Positions 31,462-42,973 of a stretch of 64,000 bases of DNA are shown in pieces (position 1 is the stretch's first letter; the number at the start of each line of letters is the position of its first letter). The translations under genes and the position numbers were made by a program. This DNA comes from Przewalskia tangutica (taxonomy: Eukaryota; Streptophyta; Magnoliopsida; Solanales; Solanaceae), in assembly GCA_029844215.1 (NCBI GenBank), contig CM056721.1, forward strand, positions 15,183,368-15,247,367, in the 5' to 3' direction. Under the pieces are notes generated by a model. That model searched no databases. It saw only the letters and a list, made by a program, of their open reading frames with translations, and was not told the DNA's origin.

Positions 31462-32916
31462 TCAAACAACTGTGCTCTGTCCTGGTGCTTTCTTAATGCT
31501 ATTTCCCTTCATCAACATTCTCACCTTTTCAACTTCTTCCCATTTTCCTCTATCAGCATAAATATTGGATAACAATACATAGTTACCAGAATTCCAAGGT
31601 TCAAGTTCAATAAGTTCCTTAAGTGCACATTCGGCCAGCTCCATTTCACCATGAGTGCGACAAGCGCTAACCAATGCACCCCATATAGCAGCATTTGGTT
31701 CCAGTTCCATGGATTTCACCAGTTTATGAGCCTCCTTTAGACAACCGCCACGACCTAGAAGATCAACCATGCATCCATAATGCTCAATTGTTGGCTCTAT
31801 ACCATGATTTCCAATCATTGAATCAAACAAATCTCCCCCTCTTTGGACCAAACCTGCATGCGCACAACATGCTAAAACACCCACAAAAGATGAACCATTA
31901 GGTCTCACACCTTCATCTAACATCTCATCAAACAATTGTACTCCCAACTCACCCTTCCCGTTAAAAGCACAGTTTGATATCACGGCATTCCAAGAAACCA
32001 CATTTTTCCTAGGCATGTCCTTGAATATAGTAAAAGCAGTCTCCAAATCACCCGATTTTCCAAAGAAATCAACCAATGAATTGCCAACGGATACGAGATT
32101 GGGATATAGGCCTTTAGCCTTAACATAAGAATGAATCCACCTTCCCAAGTCAAGTTCTCCTAATTGAGTACAAACAGGTAAGACAGTAACAACCGTAGCT
32201 TCATCGGGCTCAAACTCACTATTCCTCATCTCATGAAAAAGTACCAAAGCCTCTTTCTCCCTCCCATTTTGCGCTAACGACGAAATCATCAAATTCCAAG
32301 AAACAACAGTCCTCTCACCCATTTGCCTAAACAACCCAAGTCCCATATCCACATTTCCACTTTGTGAATAACCCTTGATCATCAAATTCCAAAGAATCAC
32401 ATCTCTTTGAGGCATTTCATCAAACACCTTCTTCGCATCATTTATCCTCCCACAACCAGAGTACAACTCAACAACACCAATCCTTATCGACCCAAATCTC
32501 TCAAACCCAAGTGCAAGCACATGCTTATGTACTCCTTGGCCCAATTTCAAGTCCTCAAGATTAACACAAGCTTTAAGTAAAGGGGCGAAAGTGAAGTCAT
32601 CAGGCCAAATGCCACGTCGTTTCATAGCGGAAAAAATGACGACAGAATTTTGATAAGGGTCATTTAAGGAGTAGCCTTTGATGATGGAGTTGAAGAGGAA
32701 GATGTTAGGATTATGGAAGTGTTGAAATATGAGGGATGCGTAAAGCATTCGGTTAAGGGAGCCGCAAATGGAAATGAAGTGGGAGATGAGCTGGTTAGAG
32801 TGGTGAAGATGGTTGCGAAGGATGTGAGCATGGATTTGAGTGAGTTGGGTTCGAGATTTTTGGCCGTGGAGTAGCCGGAGTATCCTCCGCTCAACCTCTC
32901 GGCTCCCTCTCTTCAT
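31462..32916 (-). CDS. pentatricopeptide repeat protein, PLS class, E subgroup (At1g09190-like)
   Basis: PPR proteins bind RNA one base per repeat in plastids or mitochondria; PLS-class members mostly act in C-to-U editing. This single-exon frame of 484 aa has an N-terminal segment with HAHILRNHL, then PPR repeats of P, L and S type. Examples are NIFLFNSIIKGYS, DVILWNLMIKGYSQSG, TVVSWNLMISSLAQNG, NVVSWNAVISNCAFNG and IEHYGCMVDLLGRGG. The end is an E domain (AAIWGALVSACRTHGEMELAE, LEPWNSGNYVLLSNIYADRGKWEEVEKVR). There is no DYW deaminase domain, so an editing role would need a partner. The first residues are not a clear targeting peptide. A (GAA)n run lies just upstream of the start at 32920-32936. 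Orthology to At1g09190 is from memory. Confidence 0.93.
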   Translation of the reverse strand: MKRGSREVERRILRLLHGQKSRTQLTQIHAHILRNHLHHSNQLISHFISICGSLNRMLYASLIFQHFHNPNIFLFNSIIKGYSLNDPYQNSVVIFSAMKRRGIWPDDFTFAPLLKACVNLEDLKLGQGVHKHVLALGFERFGSIRIGVVELYSGCGRINDAKKVFDEMPQRDVILWNLMIKGYSQSGNVDMGLGLFRQMGERTVVSWNLMISSLAQNGREKEALVLFHEMRNSEFEPDEATVVTVLPVCTQLGELDLGRWIHSYVKAKGLYPNLVSVGNSLVDFFGKSGDLETAFTIFKDMPRKNVVSWNAVISNCAFNGKGELGVQLFDEMLDEGVRPNGSSFVGVLACCAHAGLVQRGGDLFDSMIGNHGIEPTIEHYGCMVDLLGRGGCLKEAHKLVKSMELEPNAAIWGALVSACRTHGEMELAECALKELIELEPWNSGNYVLLSNIYADRGKWEEVEKVRMLMKGNSIKKAPGQSTVV

Positions 32917-33675
32917 ATGAAGAAGAAGAAGAAGAAGGCTACTGGAGAGTGATTGAGATAGTGCAGTAGGATTGAACCTTTGCCGGGAAGTGCGACCATT
33001 CGCTTCAAAGTCATGAATTAATTTGCCTGCATTTTTCTTTCAAGCAGATCCACCATTTTATGATATTAAGAGCTTATTCTTCATGAAAATATATGTTGCC
33101 TTCTTGTTGCGGATCCATGAAAAGAGCTAAGATCCTGCTATTTTCTAACTTTGTGCCACGATACAGGATATTTGCCGTTGTAGTGGAAGTTCTGTTGTCC
33201 CTCACCTCATGTACACACCTCTGACCTCTCCAGCCAATGAATTTTTCATTGCCCCCTAAATTTACATTTACATAATATTAAAGGGAAAAGAAAAAAAAAC
33301 GTGAACTACCCATTAAATAACAGTTTATGTTCTTGCGCGAGAATTTATCATACCCAAAGCAAAGAAAATTATTCTTTAACTATGCCAAATCATCGCCAAT
33401 GTAGATAGCAATTATGCAGAAAGATCAGGACACTACAATCAGCAATGAACAGTTGGAGAGGGCATTTATAGCCCAAACCATGGTTACAATCATTCATCGA
33501 GAAAATTCTGGAGGCTAGTTGAACATGAGGTTGACAAAACTCAACTACCTGGCTACTGCGGTACCTAAAATGGAATTTCTATCTCACATTTTAGACTATT
33601 TCAAATAAAGTACGAGCCTCTGGCAGATAACTCCAGACTAAGCTATTCTTGCGAGAGATTGATGGCCAACGGCGA
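32917..33675 (-). other. PPR promoter side and ZMAT2 3' flank
   Basis: The two minus-strand genes are 759 bp apart. The part near 32920 is the PPR leader with a (GAA)n microsatellite. The part near 33675 is ZMAT2 3' UTR. No other gene seen. Confidence 0.45.
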
Positions 33676-36600
33676 TTACTTTTTTGAAGTACCGAAACCT
33701 CCAAATCCCATCATAGCTGCAACATCAGGGTCTATTTCAGGTTCCTCCTCTGAGGCCTTCTCTTTCTGCATATCAACACAAAACACCAAATTAACCATCA
33801 ACTGAAGTTTGTTAGTTAAAGCACGACCAGAAGGAGAGATAAGGGATGAGAGAGACAAGCATATGACCAAGATCTGCCTCATGGTATCAGTACCATAGTC
33901 TACCAAGTCTAATATCCAAAAGTACGCTTCACAGAACTACAAACCTTCTTCTCTTTCTTCTTTTCTCGGCGTAAACGTTTCCTTTCTTCCTCTTCCTGCT
34001 GCTGTTTCAACATTCGCTCATCAAAATCTACAAATCAAATCAAAGATGGTCATAAGCAGTTCAATAGGTGCATCCTGGCCTTTTACCCACTAAAAGAAAG
34101 CAGATGTGGAATATGTTTTTATCAGTAACGAACTTAAATGTGCTACAGAGGAAAAAAAAAACACATCAATCTTTGCTATTACTAGATATAAGATGCTAAA
34201 CCTCTAAAAGCATTAACTGTCCGCTAAGCTGAGACTGATTATCATTTCCTCTTAATTTTTCTAGTAAGATCTCTACCTTGCACAGTAAAACTTCCTGGAT
34301 CCTTACGCTTCTTGAGCGATTCAAAACGCTGTTGGACCTGAGAATCATGAAATTTAAATTATTGAAGGAATAAAATTGGGGTTGAAATTTGAAAATGAAA
34401 TTCAGCCAAATATGTTTATCATCTAGAGTCAGAAACGTTGAGCATGGATAGTCTGAATCTTTCACTGTGCCCACTTATAGCACACCCAATATGCAACTCT
34501 TTTCTAAAATTACTAATAGGTTTTTCTTTTGGAATAAGTACTTCAGGAATTAGCTGGATTCACCTCAGAAATGGATATCACACATAAAATTAACTTACCA
34601 CAATCAACATTTTCAAGTCCTTTAGTGATATTGACATCTTCCCAATCAATTCCAACTTTAGTCAAATCCTTCATACTTTCCACACGCTCGCTCAATCTAG
34701 GGGTTTAACATATAGATATTAATGAGTAAATAATTTTTACACTATCAATGTAATTTGACCAGTTAAAACATGTCATTTACCCTATTTCCATGTTACCATA
34801 TTCAGGCTTGCTATAAATAGTTACATGATGTTGTAGGTCAACTTCACCTAATGACAAAAAACATTTTAAGAATAAACGCAGGACAATCTACAGGTACTTC
34901 GGGATAGAGGGAAAGGCGAAACCTATAGAAAGAAAGAATTAAGCATGCAACAATTGATCATTAATTTTGTGCCAGAGAACCCATTGACTGGCACAGATTA
35001 TTTGTGCATCCAAAACCATTATACAACCATGTTATGCACCAAGACAAAAGTAACTCCAGAATACAAGTTGCAGACTCTCAAATTTATTACCTTCTCAAAA
35101 AGTAGTTGCAAACTCACAATTTTTTCAAAGACATGAACAATTTATTGTTTCAAGGGTTCATCTCATCCTGTCTTTCCCTAAACAAATTTACAAACTTGAA
35201 AACATGTATGATGTATCCCTGCAAGAGAGGTAGAGTTACACCAGAAAAATGAATTTCTAAAATCTGGGCATCTGGTACTCAGGATCTTAACAAATGGATT
35301 GGACATCAGTCAATTTTGAAGAAAGAATACACCTAGAAACACTACTTCAATCCCTTTTTTTGTTTTTAATTTCTCAATATCCTAATGTTAGTCCAGCCAT
35401 TTCCTTCAGTTTGCTAATGAGTTGGAATCAACACTTTAAAAGACAAATTTGACTCGCCCCAAACTCGCCTTTGGGTGAGGCAGCACTAGAACGCCCTGAG
35501 GCAACAATGTGAGCTTAAGTCTCGTGGGGCTAATGCCTCAGATAGATGGGTGTCAGTCCCATGCATGCTTTATGCCTTGAGATATTCGTACTGTACGCTC
35601 CATGCTCACTTCTGCCTTGAATTATAACCCTAAAGCCCAGGTCATTTTATTTTCAAATTCTCTTTTTCCTCTACAATTTGTTATGTTACTTCATAATTAA
35701 GAACATGGTAATTAGACTATTGCTATTGTGCACATATATTATAATACAAGGTAGTTAAATCCGTTTCTGGAAAAAAAAATTGTGTTCTATAAAACTTTAA
35801 TCACTTTTATATTCTTTCACATTTTGTCTATTTTTAGATATTACTTTTATTCGTAAAAATTGAAATTGTGTATTCATTGGTTTTCAAACTTGGCATGCCA
35901 TTCTAATCTTCTCTCTCAAGGGTGTTATTCGCAGAATGCGCAGGGACGAGCGACTGGGTCTGATGAGATCCCAGTTGAATTCTGGAAGAGCTCAGGCAGG
36001 GTAGGTTTGGAGTGGCTGACTAAGTTGTTTAACATTATTTTTAAGGCGGCAAGAATGCCCGAAGAATGGAGGTGAAGTACAATGATTCCTTTGTACAAGA
36101 ACAAAGGTGATATCCAGAGTTACAACAACTATAGGGGTATCAAGCTGCTAAACCACACTATGAAAATTTGGAAAAGGGTCGTGGAGATGAGGGTGAGAAG
36201 AGGTGTGTCTATCTCCGAGAACCAGTTTAGATTCATGTCGTGGCGTTCGACTACAGAAGTCATTCATCTTATTAGGAGGTTGGTGGAGCAGTATAGGGAA
36301 AGGAAGAGGGACTTACATATGATTTTCATCGATTTCGAGAAGGCATACATCAAAGTACCTAAGGAGGTTCTATGGAGATGTTTGGAGGTTAGAGGTGTAC
36401 CTGTGGTGTACACTAGGGCGACCAAAGATATGTATGACGGAGCCAAGACCAGGGTACGAACAATAGGAGACTAGGAGCACTTTTCAGTGATGATGGGGTT
36501 GCACCAGGGATAAGGGTTGTTAGGGGTCCGGATATTCCCGGTAATTACCCGAGAACCGGACCGATAAATCCGGACCGAAACCTTAACGGTCCGGATACGA

Positions 36601-39600
36601 GTACAAAAAATTACCCGGACCGATATGAGGCGGACCAGAATCCCAGAAATACCCAGAACACCCCACCCCCAAATGCACTCTCCCAAAGCACAGCCCTAAT
36701 TATATTTAATTACAATATTTTCTAATGTTCGACTATTTTACATGTTTTAAATATATGTGAGGTAGACTTTATGTTTTAATTTGAAGCATTGACATATAAA
36801 TTAGTTGTAAATTAGTGAAACTTTAAATGGTCATAACTTTGCGCTCGGATGTCCGTTTCACCTAATTCTATTTTTGATTTCGAGTATTTTTTCGAGACAG
36901 GGCCGGACAAACTGCTAAAGCGGTTTGATTCAGCCGATTTCTCCAAAAACGTCATCTTGCCAATCAATTTCACTTTTCCCCCAAATCGTTACGTTTTCCC
37001 CCTTTTCAAATCTAAATATCTCGCGATATACAATAGATTTCAACGTACAAATTTCGTGGTAATGTGTCCGGGAATGTCAATTTCAGTATTGAAAATTCAA
37101 TTTTTTTAAAAAAATTGGGCCCCGGAACCGGACCGATAAGGTTTCGGTCCGGTCCCGGATCTGGACTCTGGACCGAAACCTTATCAGTCCGGTTCTCGGT
37201 CCGGACCGATAACACCCCTACCAGGGATCAACTCTTAGCTCATTCTTATTTGCATTGGTGATGGATGGACTGACGCGACAAATCCAATGGGAGGTGTCAT
37301 GGTGTATGTTATTTGCAGACGACATAGTCTTGATTGATGAGACTCGCAGCGGAGTGAACGCTAAGCTGGAGGTTTGAAGACATACTCTGGAATCTAAAGG
37401 GTTCAGGCTGAGTAGGACCAAGACAGAATACTTAGAGTGTAAGTTCAGTAACTGGAGCGGCCTTGAGACAGCCGGGGAGGTAAAGCTTGGTACTCAGGTC
37501 ATTCCAAAGAAATAAAACTTCAAGTACCTCGAGTCTATTATTCAAGGAATGGAGAGATTGATGATGATGTCACGCATCATATTGGGGTAGGGTAGATGAA
37601 ATGGAGGCTTGCATCTGGAGTCTTGTGCGACAAAAAGGTGCCACCAAAACTTAAAGACAAGTTTTATAAGGTGGTGGTTAGACCAACTATGTTGTATGGG
37701 CGGAGTGTTGGTCAGTCAAGACTTCGCACATCCAAAAGATGAAAGTTGCGAAAATGAGGATGCTGAGATGGATGTGAGGACATACAAGGAGGGATATAAT
37801 TAGAAATGATGATATCTGAGACAGACTGGGAGTGGCCTCGGTGGATAATAAGATGTGGAAAGCGAGGTTGAGATGGTTTGGGCATGTGCAGAGGAGAGAC
37901 ACAAATGCTCCAGTGCGGAGGTGTCAGAGGTTGGCTATGGACGAGTTCAGGAGGGGTAGAGGTAGGCCGAAGAAGTATAGGGGAGATGTGATTAGACAGG
38001 ATATGACGCAAGTGCAACTTACTGAAAACATGACCTTAGATAGAGGGTTGTAGAGTACGTGGATTAGGGTAGAAGGGTAGTAGGTGGTCGAGCGTAGTCC
38101 TGCGTACGCTTACAAACTGGCAGTGTATTATTGTAGGCCCGCTTCGCCTAGCATACTAATAGGCGTAGTATTACTTTATAGTTCCTCGTAGTTTGATTTC
38201 TATTGCTATGTGTTCTTTAGTGTACTTTGTTTATCTAATGTACTTGCGGTAGTTACTGCTTCTTTTTTCAGAATGCGCTATTCTAAGCTTATTCGCTTTT
38301 CATACCAGCATTTTCATACTGCTTTAAATTTCTTGTCTGGGTCTGACTGATTATCTTGTTTTGCCTTGTTGTGTTTGCCTTGCTTATGCTTATGATTTGT
38401 CTTGAGCCAAGGGTCTCTCGAAAACAGTCCCTCTACCTACTAAGGTAGAGGTAAGGTCTGCGTACACTCTACCCTCCCCAGACTCCACGTTGTGGAATTT
38501 CACTGGGTATGTTGTTGTATTCCTAGAGTGATGTTGTCACTTGTCAATACAGAATAGAAACTATACTTCATTGCCAATACATTATATTCAACCAACCTGC
38601 TCTAGAGAGGATCTTTCCACCCGCATAGACATACCCAAAGCTCGTTGATCTGGAAAAAACGTCAATTAAGTATAAAACCATTGAAGCGGCTTTTAGAAGA
38701 AAATAAGGCCACAGGGCAAAGTACAGCAACAAGTGAGAAGGTAATTTGTGTCGATATGACATACGCTTCTTCCCGTTGATATGGTCTAAGTAGTTCGCAG
38801 AATCCTTCACGACACATTCACATACTGGGCAATAGTATCCAGCCTGCAAGGCAACAAATTATTTAATATAATATGTAACAAAAGATAATATTGTACCATA
38901 ACAAAGAAACATAAATATTAGTGACAACTAAGCAAGCCACAATAAGGTGTTTTAAGTCGTGACATGCACAACAAGTTGTAACACAAGTGTTTTCTTGTTA
39001 TGAAGAACACAAGTTTCTTATCTATGAAAACATTATATTGCAAAAAACTCTAGGGACCAATATGTCCCGACTCCATCTGATTGACAATAAATGATTCGTG
39101 AACAATCTAACATTCAGAAGATAATATAAAATTTCATCTTCATCAAAAAAAAAATATAAAATTTCACTGATGAGAAATCAGTGCAATTAGGAATTAACAT
39201 GTAAATAAGAAGAACATTGGAAAATACCTGCTGACTTAATGGTGCAATTGGTGTAACCACCTGCCAGAAATGGATAGCACCCAAATGAGAAATCGATGGA
39301 TACATTGAAATACATGAGTGGCACGTGCTGACATTGAATTAATTCTACAAGTTGAATTCAGAAACTACAAGAATAAGCATATCTGCAAGCAATGACATTC
39401 AAGACACCAGGAGAAAAAAAGAGGCAACAGAGAGGAGTTCGAAAGCATGAAATGAATATATCCTCTTTTGCTCTTTTAATTTTGAGAATAGGGAAGGAAT
39501 TCATGAAGATTGTTTTGGGGTACATCTTCTACATATTTAGCCTTTAAATGTTTAGGCTTCTTGGAGATAATCCCGTGCAGAGTTATGTTGCACTTGTTTC

Positions 39601-41143
39601 CTCTGTTAATTGGATTGGAACTTGATCTAGCGAAAGAGAAAATATAAAGGCAACCCAGGACTAAGGCAATTATATTTCCACACACACACAAGAGGACAAG
39701 AGTATATTTATTATTTAGTATAATAGTGATCTTATATGAATAACCTTTCTCCAAAGACAGTGGGTAAGACATTGCATCTTGTCTTCTTCCACTACAACAT
39801 GAATGAATTGAGGTTTGGCTGATGGTTTGCGAATAATAAAAACTCGTCCATCGTATATTCTGAGGCTACGGAGCTTCAAATGAAATTTAAATGATAAAAA
39901 GCAACTCAAAATCTCAACGTTTGAACAGAGTCACATCAATGCAAATAAAACAGCTCAGAACTCACATAAACTTCTGTTAATCTCGTAGATATTCCTCACA
40001 CAATTCAGAAAAGAAAAAAGAACCTTCAATTTGCAATGATAATTGAAAACATCATAATAACAACAGGGAAGAGTGACAACTTGATAAAAGAAGAGAAATT
40101 GTGGCAAACCTGAGTCTTTCCCAAACGAGATTCAAGGTCCACTTGATAATCTCTTGGTTTCAAGGGCTTCCTCTGCACTGGAGGTCCTCTTGCTGCACCA
40201 AAATTGATTATATTGTCAATGATGTAAAACTTAGGCTCCAAGGTTTCAAACTTCCATGCTCTATGGATACACCACTAAGCAAAACACATTCAATCCATCA
40301 CCAATTCCACCTACATCCTAAACTGCTTGAGGTTGGCTATACCAATCATATATCATACACTAATTACACCTCCATCCAAACTAGTCTGTCTGGATCAACT
40401 ATATCAATGTTCTATATTCATCCTACACCGTTCTGGCACATTTCATTCCTCCAGTAAGGAATGTCACGTGTATCTGTACACTAACATACAGGTCTCTAGC
40501 CAAACTAAAAAGACAACTAAACAGAATCACTCAAGTTAAACAACCCAAGACAAAGAAATTCTGAAATGACAACTACTCCCTTTGTTTCAATTACGAGGGT
40601 CAAACTAACTAATGTTTGGTGTGAATTCGGACATAGAATTTTTCAATTTTTTTGAAATAAAATTTACATATTTAGAAACTACATAAAAAATATTACAAGT
40701 CTCAAAAGTTACCAATTCAAAATATTGAAGAAAAAAAATATGGTAAAAGAAAATATACTTTGACCGTTCAATAGTAACTAAGACAAACATTAAAAATGGA
40801 GGGAGTAGTAATTATAAGATTGTCTTACACTTGGATTTTCGACCCTCCGCCTCCTGCGTCAAATTGCAAATCAACCATATCAATTAACAAGTAAATAACT
40901 AAAACAACAACAACAACAAATACTCTTATAATCCAAGTAAATTACTTGCTCTTCGCGTTCACGAGCACGCTGCGAATACTCTTCTCTATCGAACTTTTTT
41001 CGTGAAGTATTATCAACTCCAACGACCTGCATTTTTGCCATCAAATGTTTACATCAATAAAATTAGAGCAGTACAACAAAAGCAAAAATGAAAGAGGGAT
41101 AAAGAGAAGAGCTGGGATTACAGGATTGATGGATTGATCCATT
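33676..41143 (-). CDS. ZMAT2/Snu23-like U4/U6.U5 tri-snRNP zinc-finger protein
   Basis: Snu23/ZMAT2 is a component of the pre-catalytic spliceosome that acts with Prp38 before activation. Exons in coding order (minus strand): 41143-41123, 41026-40946, 40853-40829, 40192-40110, 39260-39228, 38843-38765, 38649-38597, 34337-34277, 34027-33945, 33765-33676. All borders are GT..AG and the joined frame gives 202 aa, the length I remember for the Arabidopsis protein. It reads MDQSINPVVGVDNTSRKKFD, then PRDYQVDLESRLGKTQVVTP. The U1-type finger has C86, C89, H102 and H108 (YYCPVCECVV..LDHINGKKH). QRALGMSMRVERSSLEQV, a Glu/Lys-rich helix (QQQEEEERKR) and the ending MMGFGGFGTSKK follow. Intron 7 (4.26 kb) carries a LINE and intron 3 a Stowaway MITE. 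No coding damage seen. Confidence 0.93.
34599..34847 (-). other. possible orphan exon pair in ZMAT2 intron 7
   Basis: On the minus strand, 34847-34781 and 34696-34599 are each bounded by good AG and GT sites (CATTAG|GTGAAG..AATAGG|GTAAAT and CCCTAG|ATTGAG..TTGTG|GTAAGT). Joined, they keep one frame open for 55 codons, including YSKPEYGNMEIG and DLTKVGIDWEDV. I recognise no family. The phases do not fit insertion between exons 7 and 8: reading from exon 7 gives a stop after about 8 codons. It could be a captured gene fragment, a poison exon or chance. Confidence 0.3.
35935..38053 (+). pseudogene. LINE reverse transcriptase remnant
   Basis: Readable pieces in order: PVEFWKSSGRVGLEWL; MIPLYKNKGDIQSYNNYRGI; FIDFEKAYIKVPKEVLW (the first catalytic Asp region); GLHQG, the split before the MITE; then STLSSFLFALVMDGL and MLFADDIVLIDE with the FADD active site at about 37306-37330. 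The C-terminus has ARLRWFGHVQRRDTNAPVRR. In-frame stops at about 36073, 36472 and 37376 and further breaks show it is dead. Confidence 0.85.
36512..37220. mobile_element. hAT-like non-autonomous element with perfect 8-bp target duplication
   Basis: The 8-bp direct repeat CCAGGGAT at 36504-36511 and 37221-37228 is exact, as expected of hAT elements. The right end reads CGATAACACCCCTA and the left end AAGGGTTGTTAGGGG, an imperfect inverted repeat. Long subterminal inverted stretches rich in GGTCCGG / CCGGACC follow, so the element can fold back. No coding capacity. It interrupts the LINE reverse transcriptase between LHQG and STLSS. Confidence 0.88.
40576..40805. mobile_element. Stowaway-type (Tc1/mariner) MITE in ZMAT2 intron 3
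   Basis: The 230-bp element starts CTCCCTTTGTTTCAATTACG and ends AATGGAGGGAG, with TA on both sides (40574-40575 and 40806-40807). CTCCCTCCGTTTCAA-like ends and a TA target are the hallmark of Stowaway MITEs. Confidence 0.85.
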
Positions 41144-41370
41144 GGACCTGTTGCTGGACTCGCTAGTTCAGAACAAGTTGTGGAATAGACAAAGAATTAG
41201 CAAGGCCTGAGAACAAAGAATGAATATAACATTATACAAACACTTGGAATGGAAGATGAACATGCAAACCCTAGGTCCGATTTTGTGTACAACACAGAAG
41301 ATGAATCAATTTTCAACAAGGAAAAGCAGAAAGAGAAGAGTTACTGTTCGTAGAGAAACGAAAATCCGAT

Positions 41371-41442
41371 GGGTGTTTGGTCTAGTGGTATGATTCTCGC
41401 TTCGGGTGCGTGAGGTCGTGAGTTCGATTCTCGCAACACCCC
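41371..41442 (+). tRNA. tRNA-Pro (CGG)
   Basis: 72-nt cloverleaf. Acceptor GGGTGTT pairs with AACACCC, the D arm includes TGGTCTAGTGGTATGA, and the anticodon loop TTCGGGT gives CGG at 41403-41405. The T arm is GTGAG-TTCGATT-CTCGC with one G-U. The anticodon stem CTCGC/GCGTG has a single T-T mismatch where other plant tRNA-Pro genes have a pair (GCGAG, from memory), so function is likely but not certain. A T-run (CTCTTTTTG) follows. It lies 228 bp from the ZMAT2 start, divergently. Confidence 0.9.
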
Positions 41443-42528
41443 TTGCTCTTTTTGATTCTCGCAAGTTTCAGAACAGGAACTAACATTAGTTGTTTTCTAG
41501 AAGTTGAAAAGAATATTAGATTATTTATTCTCATAAATAATTTTGGAACCTTAGTCAATATAAATTGCAGATTTAATATTGATAAATATATTTTTAAAAT
41601 TAATTAGTCACATAAAAATTATTACTCTCTAAACATGTTTTAAAAAGCATTTTTGACAAAAATTATTTTAAAAATACAAAATTTTTGAAGTTTGTCCAAA
41701 CAAACTATTAATATCATTAGCACAGTAGTTTTTGATATTTTCTTTTTTAAACTTCTTTGATATCACAAAGTAGAATACGTTGTGCTTGTGCACTATAAAT
41801 CTATAATAACATTACTACTTTGTTATCTTCTAAAATCTAAACTAAGAATTCGTCTTCCAGTAGCATCACAAGAACTAATCGATCTACACCAATTACCTTT
41901 TACCGTCTAAATGACCTCATATGCGCACAAGCACACTTCTGGCCAAGGCCACACAACAATCACCAATCATTTACCAATTATAACTACTACTTACCATCAC
42001 ATTAAAATCACTATCAATTAGAGTTAGATCTAACTTATAAATTCGTGGTTTTTGCAAGATCTGTAATTATATTAGAAAATTCACTAAATATCTATAAATA
42101 ATTTGATAATGAATTAATTATTATTGTATATTAACTTAAGGTCACAACAATCACCAATCACTACTGTATATTCGCTATCAGCTAACCACTTTTACCAATT
42201 ATAACTACTACTTACCATCACATTAAAATCACTATCACTTAGAGTTAGATCTAACTTATAAACTCGTGGTTTTTGCAAGATCTGTAATTGTATTAGGAAA
42301 TTCACTAAATATCTATAAATAAATTGATAATGAATTAATTATTATTGTATATTAACTTAAGGTCACAACAGAATTCCGTAAATTTTAAAATATGGATCTA
42401 CCTTTTTATAAGCACCAACCATTACATCTAGTGTCAATGAGACGGTTTGACCAGTTTTGAATTAAATTTGAATCATACTAATTTTTTTATTATTTCATTT
42501 TGTATGATCAAAATTAAATTTTGCGAAA
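41443..42528. other. AT-rich intergenic DNA with a ~200-bp tandem repeat
   Basis: No gene. The main structure is the duplication at about 41950-42370. Confidence 0.5.
41950..42370. repeat. tandem duplication, ~200-bp unit
   Basis: Both copies contain ACCAATTATAACTACTACTT, TTAGAGTTAGATCTAACTTA, TGGTTTTTGCAAGATCTGTA and end TATATTAACTTAAGGTCACA. Copy 1 ends at about 42147 and copy 2 at about 42369. Few differences. Confidence 0.85.
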
Positions 42529-42533
42529 CCATC

Positions 42534-42973
42534 TATTAAACTACTGCATCACTGATTAATTACTTCATCCAGTGACTAAGCTTTAGTCACTGGTTCCTCC
42601 TGGAAGTTCAGCAACAATGAATCAATGTGTTGTACTCAGTAATGAATCGTAGCTATGAATGAATGGTGTTTACAGATGAAGAAGAGAATAGAAGAAACGA
42701 TGGAGGAGAAGAGAGAGATGTGTGCACAGAAAATAGAATAGAGAGAAGAGAGAGGTTTAGTGAAAGAGGAAAAATGTATTCTTACTTCAAGTATGCTTAT
42801 TACATGTATATATATACATTTCCACTTGTTAATTATCTAGAATCCTCTATGAGATATTTATTTTCTCTCAACTAATCTCAAACTAACTTGTAACAACTTG
42901 TAACTAACATTCTAACCTCTTGTAACTAACTATTAACCACCATTTAAATGATGTATTATTATGTATCTCAACA
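42534..42973 (-). repeat. 3' LTR of the non-autonomous element
   Basis: 440 bp. Its plus-strand left end is TATTAAAC, where the other copy has TGTTAAAT, so the terminal TG has decayed. Confidence 0.85.

Larger units (their letters stand above)
35925..38520 (+). mobile_element. RTE-type LINE, 5'-truncated, in ZMAT2 intron 7
   Basis: It lies antisense to the host gene. It opens in the reverse transcriptase domain (GSDEIPVEFWK) and runs through RT, the C-terminal region and the 3' UTR (TTGAGCCAAGGGTCTCTCG, ACTCTACCC) to GGGTATGTTGTTGTA. The RTE assignment rests on this 3' end shared with other copies in the window and on the RT motifs. It is interrupted by a hAT-like MITE at 36512-37220. It is full-length only at the 3' side. 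Confidence 0.88.

Noticed and set aside
42663..42875. Arg/Glu-rich frame repeated at 45471-45698
   Set aside because: The two near-identical frames are the same part of the two LTRs of one element and come from GAGAGAA repeats, not from a gene family.
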